64,000 nucleotides of DNA, from the NCBI RefSeq assembly GCF_001422365.1, contig NZ_LMMT01000001.1:598820-662819 (forward strand). Direction: 5' to 3'. This document shows, one piece after another, positions 58,656-64,000 of this stretch. The stretch's first letter is position 1. Every line of letters begins with the position of its first letter. This DNA is from Pseudorhodoferax sp. Leaf265 (GTDB taxonomy: Bacteria; Pseudomonadota; Gammaproteobacteria; Burkholderiales; Burkholderiaceae_C). The position numbers and the translations under genes are program-made. Under the pieces are notes generated by a model that worked only from the letters and a program-made list of their open reading frames with translations, was not told the DNA's origin and did not search any database.

Positions 58656-60164
58656 CTAGGGTCGTGACGTGCTGAACAGGGCTCGTACGTTGCGGATTGC
58701 CGTCCATCCTCCAGGCCAGATGGCGTTGCCCAAAAGCCAGATCGCTCCAAAACAGACGCCCAGAACTCCCAACGCGCCGATGGCGTTGAGGTCCGAAGGC
58801 AAGGCTGGACGAACCACAATTTGAACGGCCGCAGCTGCGATCAGCGAAGTCACAGCAGGCTGTGCGACCGTAGCCCAGAAGTCCAGGACCCGAATTTTTG
58901 TCGTCCGAAACGCAAGTATGAAGGTGGGATACAACGCAAGATAGATGGCCACGCTGTAACCGATGGCTACTCCGATCGGGCCCCACCGCAAACCGGCGAC
59001 GAAGGCAATGCAGACAATGACCGCGTTGACAGTGCCGAGCAGCAGGTAGTCCCTCGAGCGGCCCGATGAAAGGGTAACAATGCCCCGCAGGCTGGCCACC
59101 GGCTGGATGAAAGCGGCAAAGGCCAGGGCTTGGAAGATGGGCACGGCTGCATGCCAATGCGGACCAAGCAACAGACCAATGGCCTCTTCGGCTGCCACGG
59201 CCAGAAATGCAACCAAGGGCATGGATGCCAACGCCAGCAGGAAACTGACTTTGCGGTAGTAGGCGCGAAATTGCTCAGGCTGGTTACGCAGTCGGCTCAT
59301 GGCAGGAAATGCCACCGCAGTAATCGGCGCACGCAGGTTGGTGATGGGGAACATCAGAAGCTGGTATGCACGGCTGTACAGCCCCAGAGCGTCGGCGCCC
59401 CACACCCGTCCGATGAGCACATTGTCCAAGTTGCGGTGGAAATAGTTGATGGTTTCGAACGCGGTGACGTTGCCGCCAAAGCCCATCAGTCGCCGCAGTC
59501 CGTGGCCCCGTTGGGGCCGTTGAATGCGCAAAGGGGCCAGCCAGACCAGGAGGACGCTGGTGACTGCCGCGGATGCGAGCGTCCCCCAAACCAGAGACCA
59601 GTACGAAAGGTTCTTCCATGCAAGCAGGATCGACAGGCCGGCGCCCACCAGGGCGCCCGAGACATCGGCGAACGCTTTGCGCTTGAACCTCAGCTCCCGT
59701 TGCAGGCTTGCTGCGTGCTGCCCTCCCAAACTGATCAGCACGAAGGACAGGGCCACGCACATGGTCACCGGCACCAGTGCGGGCTCACCGAACACCATGC
59801 CGACCAACGGCGCAGCGGCGGCGGTTCCCAAGGTCAATGCGGCGCCGACTGCAAGATTCATCCAGAAGAGGTTGCTCGCCTGCACGGGCGTCAACGTGCC
59901 GGCGGCCTGCACCGCCGCAGCAGACAGCCCGAAATCCTTGAAAACGCCGACAAAGCCAACCACGGACATCACCATGGCGAGCACGCCAAAATCTCCAGGC
60001 GCCAGCAAGCGCGCCAAGACAGCGGTGGATGCCAGACTGAACAGCACAATGACCGCCCTAGCTCCCACGGTCGAGACGGCCCCCCGGACAGACTGTTTCT
60101 TGATCTCTGACAGATTGGGGTGCGGTGCAGCCTTCATCGCGCTTGCCTCATCAGGTTTGGGCAC
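58656..60164 (-). CDS. Polysaccharide flippase, MOP/Wzx family (second copy)
   Basis: 502 residues, about 12-14 membrane segments. Features include ARLLAPGDFGVLAMVMSVVG, a hydrophilic loop RELRFKRKAFADVSG and LRRLMGFGGNVTAFETINYF. It is a WzxC-type flippase related in layout to the first copy but of high GC. A shorter start at the ATG at 60137 (MKAAPHPNLS) is possible. It converges with the first-copy block and is read with the glycosyltransferase genes upstream of it. Two flippases imply two repeat units or a composite cluster. Confidence 0.9.
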   Translation of the reverse strand: MPKPDEASAMKAAPHPNLSEIKKQSVRGAVSTVGARAVIVLFSLASTAVLARLLAPGDFGVLAMVMSVVGFVGVFKDFGLSAAAVQAAGTLTPVQASNLFWMNLAVGAALTLGTAAAAPLVGMVFGEPALVPVTMCVALSFVLISLGGQHAASLQRELRFKRKAFADVSGALVGAGLSILLAWKNLSYWSLVWGTLASAAVTSVLLVWLAPLRIQRPQRGHGLRRLMGFGGNVTAFETINYFHRNLDNVLIGRVWGADALGLYSRAYQLLMFPITNLRAPITAVAFPAMSRLRNQPEQFRAYYRKVSFLLALASMPLVAFLAVAAEEAIGLLLGPHWHAAVPIFQALAFAAFIQPVASLRGIVTLSSGRSRDYLLLGTVNAVIVCIAFVAGLRWGPIGVAIGYSVAIYLALYPTFILAFRTTKIRVLDFWATVAQPAVTSLIAAAAVQIVVRPALPSDLNAIGALGVLGVCFGAIWLLGNAIWPGGWTAIRNVRALFSTSRP

Positions 60165-60220
60165 GCTGCCCGCGCAGGTGGGCTGGTGGCCATTTCAGGG
60201 GCTGAACTTGAACACACAGC

Positions 60221-61075
60221 TCACTTCGCGGGCGCCAATCGTCGCTCATAAAGATACAGCAGTCGGCAAGCCAGCCGAACCAACAACCAGCGCGTCGTCC
60301 CCACCGCGGGATAGGCACGCCGCGCCACGGCCGGCCGGTCGATGGGACCGGCCTGCGCAGCCCGCTCCAACAGTGCGGAGAACTCCGCGAGGGAGGCCAA
60401 TTGGGCTTGCCCGAGGCGAATGCGGCGGCGCTTCTTCATCAGGTCGCGCACGGTGTTGCGCGCTCCATGCTCCACCACCATGGCTGGGCACCAGTCGATG
60501 CGATAGCCGTGCGCGTGCGCCCGAATGCCGAACTCATAGTCGCCACCGCTCTGCAGCGTCTGGTTGAACCCCCCCACAATCTGGAACACCGCGCGCCGAA
60601 CGGCAGTGTTCGCGGTCGCTGCCCAGCCATGGGCCACGTACCAATCCTGGTGCAGGTGTGTGCGCGCGTCGACCAGTTCCACCACGGACGGAGGTGAGTT
60701 GGTGTAGGTCATGACGATCGGCCCTGCAACGCGGTCTGACGAACCGGCTTCAAAGTGTCGACGGATGGTTTCGAGCCAATCCTCGCTGGGCACGCAGCCC
60801 GCATCGGTGAAAGCGAGGATGTCGCCACGCGCCTGCGACGCCCCGAGATTCCGGGCCGCATAACTGCCCCGCGTACCACACACCAACACCTTGATGGCCA
60901 CGCCCGAATGCTGACCCGCGTACGCCTCGCAAGCCTTGAGATGCTCGCCGCCCGAGCCATTGTCAACGATGAGGAGTTCATCCTGCGGGCCCAATTGCCT
61001 GCTCAGGCGCGCCGCAGTTGTAATGGCGTGGGCCGAATCGCGGTACGTCGGCATGACGACGGAGATGGAGCTCAT
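60221..61075 (-). CDS. Glycosyltransferase family 2
   Basis: 284 residues. A GT-A fold with SVVMPTYRDS, LIVDNGSGG and the metal-binding ILAFTDAGC; the later GGDYEFGIRAHAHGYRI contributes the acceptor site. It adds a sugar from a nucleotide donor to the growing repeat unit at the cytoplasmic face of the membrane. The C-terminal region (about 215-284) is basic, with LMKKRRRIRLG, and may touch the membrane. It lies 6 bases after the second pyruvyl transferase. Donor and acceptor are unknown. Confidence 0.88.
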   Translation of the reverse strand: MSSISVVMPTYRDSAHAITTAARLSRQLGPQDELLIVDNGSGGEHLKACEAYAGQHSGVAIKVLVCGTRGSYAARNLGASQARGDILAFTDAGCVPSEDWLETIRRHFEAGSSDRVAGPIVMTYTNSPPSVVELVDARTHLHQDWYVAHGWAATANTAVRRAVFQIVGGFNQTLQSGGDYEFGIRAHAHGYRIDWCPAMVVEHGARNTVRDLMKKRRRIRLGQAQLASLAEFSALLERAAQAGPIDRPAVARRAYPAVGTTRWLLVRLACRLLYLYERRLAPAK

Positions 61076-61081
61076 GCCGCG

Positions 61082-62245
61082 TCACGCCACCGCGCCGTGT
61101 CGCTGGCGGACCAGCGAGAAGATGCCGGCCCACATCTCTTCGCTCAGCTTCTGCTGCGCACTGGCCGCCTGTTGCAAGCTCGCGCGCACGGCATCGTCCT
61201 GGGCGGCTCGTACAAGGTGGTCCAACTTGTGTGGCCAAGCCGCACGGTCCGCCAGATCAACATTGAACTCGGGACAGCCATAGTCGGCCATCAATTCGCC
61301 ATACTTGTGCGTCCAGCCGCATGCGAGCGACGGCACGGCAGCCGACAAGGCGCTCACCAGTCCATGGAACCGCGACGACACCGTGGCGTGGGCCGCCGCG
61401 ATGACCGCTTTGGTCACCAGGGGAGAGGGCTCATCGACGAGCGTGATCGGTTTGCTGACCTGGGTGTTCAATTCTGCCGCAAGCTGGCGGTCGCCACGGC
61501 CTTCGTGCACCAGCAGCAGAACGTCGCGGCCGGTGGCGAGAAAGCGCTCGGCGCACAACCGCAGGAACTCCATGTATAGCGCGCGCCGGCCCTCGTTTTG
61601 ACCTATCACCATCTTCTCGTTGGGAACGAGCAGAAGCGCACCGCGGACATGGGCCAGGCGCGCCGGAAGGTCGGGGTGCAGCAGATTGGTGAAATCTGGG
61701 CTGAGACGGGCGCGATCGCCGCCACCGGTAGCCTGGACATAAGCCATGGACGAGCGATCCCGCGCAAAAACGAGGTCGGCACCACGCTGGGCGCGCTGCC
61801 ATTGGTGCGCCATCCCGGCGGCTTCGAACGGGCCCAGGGCCTGCGGCAACAGGATCAGGGTTCTTCGATCTGTCTTCCAGTGGCTGGCCGTTCTGCCCAA
61901 CCGACGTTGAAGCTTCGCCAGTCCCCAATAGTCACCGTAGGCAAAGCCAGATGCGTCCAGAACCACGTCGATGTCATCAGGTGACAGCAATCCCACACCC
62001 GCGCGAAACGTTCGCGGCAGCAGGTCGGCCAGGCGGGCAACATCGACGCGTCCTCGCTCTCGCGGATAGGTGCTGTACAGGCCAAGCGCAAGCCGTTGCT
62101 CGGCCGGCCAAGACCATGGCAGCCCCAAGCGTGCAGCAGGCAGTTCCTCGCGGAATCTGGCCCGAATTGCCTCAAGCATCAGCAAGGCACCCTTGTTGTA
62201 GGGAGAGATCCCAAGGATCTCCACCCCAAGTGGTCTGCGGCGCAT
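61082..62245 (-). CDS. Polysaccharide pyruvyl transferase family protein (second copy)
   Basis: 387 residues from the ATG at 62245, which overlaps the nitroreductase stop (TGATG). The opening VEILGISPYNKGALLMLEAI, the FARDRSSMAYVQATGG segment, LSPDFTNLL and SSRFHGLVSALSAAVPSLA are family signatures. It is longer than the first copy (387 against 274) and of high GC, so the two are not a recent duplication. It would transfer pyruvate from phosphoenolpyruvate to a sugar. The nitroreductase-family neighbour is unusual and may act with it. Confidence 0.87.
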   Translation of the reverse strand: MRRRPLGVEILGISPYNKGALLMLEAIRARFREELPAARLGLPWSWPAEQRLALGLYSTYPRERGRVDVARLADLLPRTFRAGVGLLSPDDIDVVLDASGFAYGDYWGLAKLQRRLGRTASHWKTDRRTLILLPQALGPFEAAGMAHQWQRAQRGADLVFARDRSSMAYVQATGGGDRARLSPDFTNLLHPDLPARLAHVRGALLLVPNEKMVIGQNEGRRALYMEFLRLCAERFLATGRDVLLLVHEGRGDRQLAAELNTQVSKPITLVDEPSPLVTKAVIAAAHATVSSRFHGLVSALSAAVPSLACGWTHKYGELMADYGCPEFNVDLADRAAWPHKLDHLVRAAQDDAVRASLQQAASAQQKLSEEMWAGIFSLVRQRHGAVA

Positions 62246-63393
62246 CACATCCAAGTCAGCATCTCCTCGACGCTCTTCTTCTCCGAATGGGGCACCAACC
62301 CAGCCGGATCCGGGTACCCGACCGCCATCAACATCACGATCCGCTCGTAGGGTTTCAACATCAGCAGGGCAGCGGCCTTGCGTTCGCGCTGTTCCATATC
62401 TGGCCAGTTGATGGAGCACGATGCGAGCCCGAGGGTCTCCAGCGCGAGCATGAACTGCATGTTCGCCAGGCTGGCGTCGATATAGATGATGTGGCGATCA
62501 CGCTCGAACGGGTAAGCGCTGAGGTCGCCAACGACCGCCAGCATGAGAGGGATGCCTTCCGCATAACCGGCCGTCCCCATGGGCAAGCGCGCCAACTTCA
62601 GCTTCGTGGCGTTGTCCGCAACGGCGATGTAGCGCAACGGTTGCCGATTGCAGGCCGACGGCGCCTGCGCCGCGGCTGCAATGGCTTGCTCGACGGCAGC
62701 GCGCGGCACGTCGGCGGCCTGAAAATTCCGCACCGATGCACGGCGCTGCGTCAAGCGCAGAAACTGGGAGTAGCTGACGTCCATTGGCGGCAGTGATCGC
62801 TGTGGCAGCGGCACGGCAGCGGCACTGCTGTGCACCTGCGGCGGCACGCGCAGGCGCAATGTCCGGAATCGCTCCGGCTGTGGTGCTGACGCGGGCCACT
62901 TCGTCGCCGCAAAGTACGCGGTAAGGACATCGTGCGCATACCGAATCAACGGCAACTCAAAGTCCTGTGGCGACTTGAGCAGGTCACCAAACGCCGTAAG
63001 TGTTTCGTCGATGTAGTCGAGAGCGAATCGCTCCCGGGCCGGCACCATGCAGAGCCCCTTTTCCAGGCGATGCACGTTGCGACGGACAACAACTGCGGCC
63101 ACGGCACTCGAGGCCACATGCCGAATGTGCTGCCAACGCCCGACCAGGGTGGCATGCTGCTCCCGGGTGAACGATGAGTTGAACAGCAGGTAGTACACCT
63201 TTGCACACGCAGGGCACGCGGCACCGGCAGGAAGCAAGACACGGTCAATTCGCTGCCACACCCTTCCAAGGCGGTAACCCAGGAATCCAAAGGCACGCAC
63301 ATGCAAGGGCTTGCGTGGAGCCGGCAGCGATTCCGAAGGTGGCCGCACACTTTGGCCTTCATGGCGCGCCACGTCCGCAGTGTCTAGAGTCAT
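62245..63393 (-). CDS. Nitroreductase family protein with long N-terminal extension
   Basis: 382 residues. The nitroreductase (FMN-dependent) domain occupies about 208-370, with RRASVRNF (217-224) and APSACNRQP (244-252), which bind FMN phosphate. The first 205 residues are a helical extension containing HRLEKGL (108-114), seen in a subgroup that occurs in surface polysaccharide clusters. Cys60 and Cys63 (CPAC) form a possible metal or redox pair. It overlaps the pyruvyl transferase gene by one base. A redox modification of a sugar or lipid carrier is a reasonable but untested idea. Confidence 0.83.
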   Translation of the reverse strand: MTLDTADVARHEGQSVRPPSESLPAPRKPLHVRAFGFLGYRLGRVWQRIDRVLLPAGAACPACAKVYYLLFNSSFTREQHATLVGRWQHIRHVASSAVAAVVVRRNVHRLEKGLCMVPARERFALDYIDETLTAFGDLLKSPQDFELPLIRYAHDVLTAYFAATKWPASAPQPERFRTLRLRVPPQVHSSAAAVPLPQRSLPPMDVSYSQFLRLTQRRASVRNFQAADVPRAAVEQAIAAAAQAPSACNRQPLRYIAVADNATKLKLARLPMGTAGYAEGIPLMLAVVGDLSAYPFERDRHIIYIDASLANMQFMLALETLGLASCSINWPDMEQRERKAAALLMLKPYERIVMLMAVGYPDPAGLVPHSEKKSVEEMLTWM

Positions 63394-63543
63394 GAGTTCG
63401 GTTCACCCAAAACGAGAGAGGTGATAACGGGCAATGGTAATGTTTTGAAACTTTTCTGCGGGAATTTCAGCGCACAGTACCGCCGCAGGAACAGACACAG
63501 GGTTCACCACCCATGCTGACCCGACTCTGCAGAAAAGTGTCCA
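63394..63543. other. Intergenic region before the nitroreductase gene
   Basis: 150 bases between the partial glycosyltransferase and the nitroreductase gene, both on the minus strand. It is AT-richer than the genes. No clear promoter, terminator or small gene was found. Confidence 0.35.
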
Positions 63544-64000
63544 TCATTCAACGGCCCCACGAATCTTGCGTAAAAAACCATCAATCGCACGGCCGATGGG
63601 TAGCCAATCGTAGGCATCCAACGGCGCCGTTCCATCGAACCGGCGGCTGCGCAGACGGTCGGCAAAGTCTTCAAGCACCTTGGGAGTCAGGTCGCCTTCG
63701 TACAAGTACAGCCAATCGGAGCCGACATGCTCTTGCAGCTCGGGCAAACTACCGATCTTCGGCGCAAGGACCGGCCGGTTTCTCGAAAGGGCGTGCAGGG
63801 CCGAGCCGCTGTTCAAGATGTTCCGGTAGGGCAGCACAACGCCGTCGCTGGCATCGATCAGGCGTTCCACCTCGGCATCGTCCAAAGGTGTCGTGCGCGC
63901 ATCCAACGTGATGTTCGGGGCACCTTGCGCGCGTCGCTGCAAATCCTCAAGCAAGTCATTGGCATCCTGCGCCATCCCGCTGACGTGCATGTGGATGGCA
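63544..64000 (-). CDS. Glycosyltransferase (GT4/GT-B type), C-terminal part
   Basis: Partial: 151 residues of the 3' end, open through the right edge of the window (frame continues AIHMHVSG upstream). The segment GVVLPYRNILNSGSALHALS with NRPVLAPKIGSLPEL is the donor-binding region of GT-B retaining glycosyltransferases. It probably adds a sugar to the exopolysaccharide repeat. It lies 150 bases before the nitroreductase gene in the same direction. The missing N-terminus prevents assignment to a specific family. Confidence 0.75.
   Translation of the reverse strand, partial: AIHMHVSGMAQDANDLLEDLQRRAQGAPNITLDARTTPLDDAEVERLIDASDGVVLPYRNILNSGSALHALSRNRPVLAPKIGSLPELQEHVGSDWLYLYEGDLTPKVLEDFADRLRSRRFDGTAPLDAYDWLPIGRAIDGFLRKIRGAVE

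Noticed and set aside
58600-58680. A possible remnant of an insertion-sequence gene near the junction
   Set aside because: A few codons looked transposase-like by eye, but no terminal repeats, target duplication or recognisable domain support it.

Overview
This window looks like chromosomal DNA from a betaproteobacterium of the order Burkholderiales, most likely family Comamonadaceae. The base composition is GC-rich, and the housekeeping blocks have the order familiar from that family: rpsP-rimM-trmD-rplS; a DUF971 protein-ubiE-Tim44-like-SCP2 protein-ubiB; an FmdB zinc-ribbon protein-DUF502-aspS; and orn-M48 peptidase-pterin dehydratase-rsgA. The assignment rests on gene order and protein character read by eye, not on a search.

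Layout, left to right. 1-3247 (minus): the 5' end of a non-ribosomal peptide synthetase (condensation domain plus the start of an adenylation domain), overlapping the end of a cyclic-nucleotide-binding/patatin phospholipase gene. 3423-8353 (minus): a complete ugpB-A-E-C-Q operon for glycerol-3-phosphate/glycerophosphodiester uptake. 8542-12393 (plus): a very large FAD/Fe-S oxidoreductase. 12404-16905 (plus): DUF971, ubiE, a Tim44-like protein, an SCP2/UbiJ-like protein and ubiB (ubiquinone). 16933-21311 (plus): a sodium/solute symporter, an FmdB-type protein, a DUF502 protein and aspS. 21330-29830 (minus): an operon read as XrtA/PEP-CTERM priming glycosyltransferase, prsK, prsR, prsT and a secreted trypsin-like protease. 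30110-43584: DEAD-box helicase, oligoribonuclease, M48 protease, pterin dehydratase, rsgA, frmR-frmA-frmB formaldehyde detoxification, hisC, a CobD/CbiB-family protein, a CoA pyrophosphatase, the rplS-trmD-rimM-rpsP operon, a GNAT acetyltransferase and a TM2 protein. 43589-45262 (minus): a phosphate transporter with its PhoU-like partner.

45428-64000 is an exopolysaccharide region. It starts with GDP-fucose synthesis (gmd, fcl) and a low-molecular-weight tyrosine phosphatase. A 393-base regulatory stretch follows, with candidate sigma-54 elements, and then the head of an XrtB-type eps cluster: epsA regulator, priming glycosyltransferase, epsL outer-membrane protein and epsE export protein. 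After epsE the usual chain-length, kinase and exosortase genes do not follow. Instead there is a MocA-type oxidoreductase and then a clearly lower-GC block (about 54.1-58.5 kb) with an acyltransferase, a flippase, an unassigned protein resembling a glycosidase-type beta-propeller, and a pyruvyl transferase. A GC-rich minus-strand block converges on it: a second flippase, a family 2 glycosyltransferase, a second pyruvyl transferase, a nitroreductase-family protein with a long N-terminal extension, and the 3' part of another glycosyltransferase.

The main biological theme is surface polysaccharide production tied to two exosortase/PEP-CTERM-associated regulatory sets (PrsK/PrsR/PrsT and EpsA/EpsL). 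No exosortase or PEP-CTERM substrate gene is visible here. The candidate sigma-54 sites upstream of epsA suggest, but do not show, that PrsR could control the eps genes. No tRNA, rRNA, CRISPR array or intact insertion sequence was recognised.
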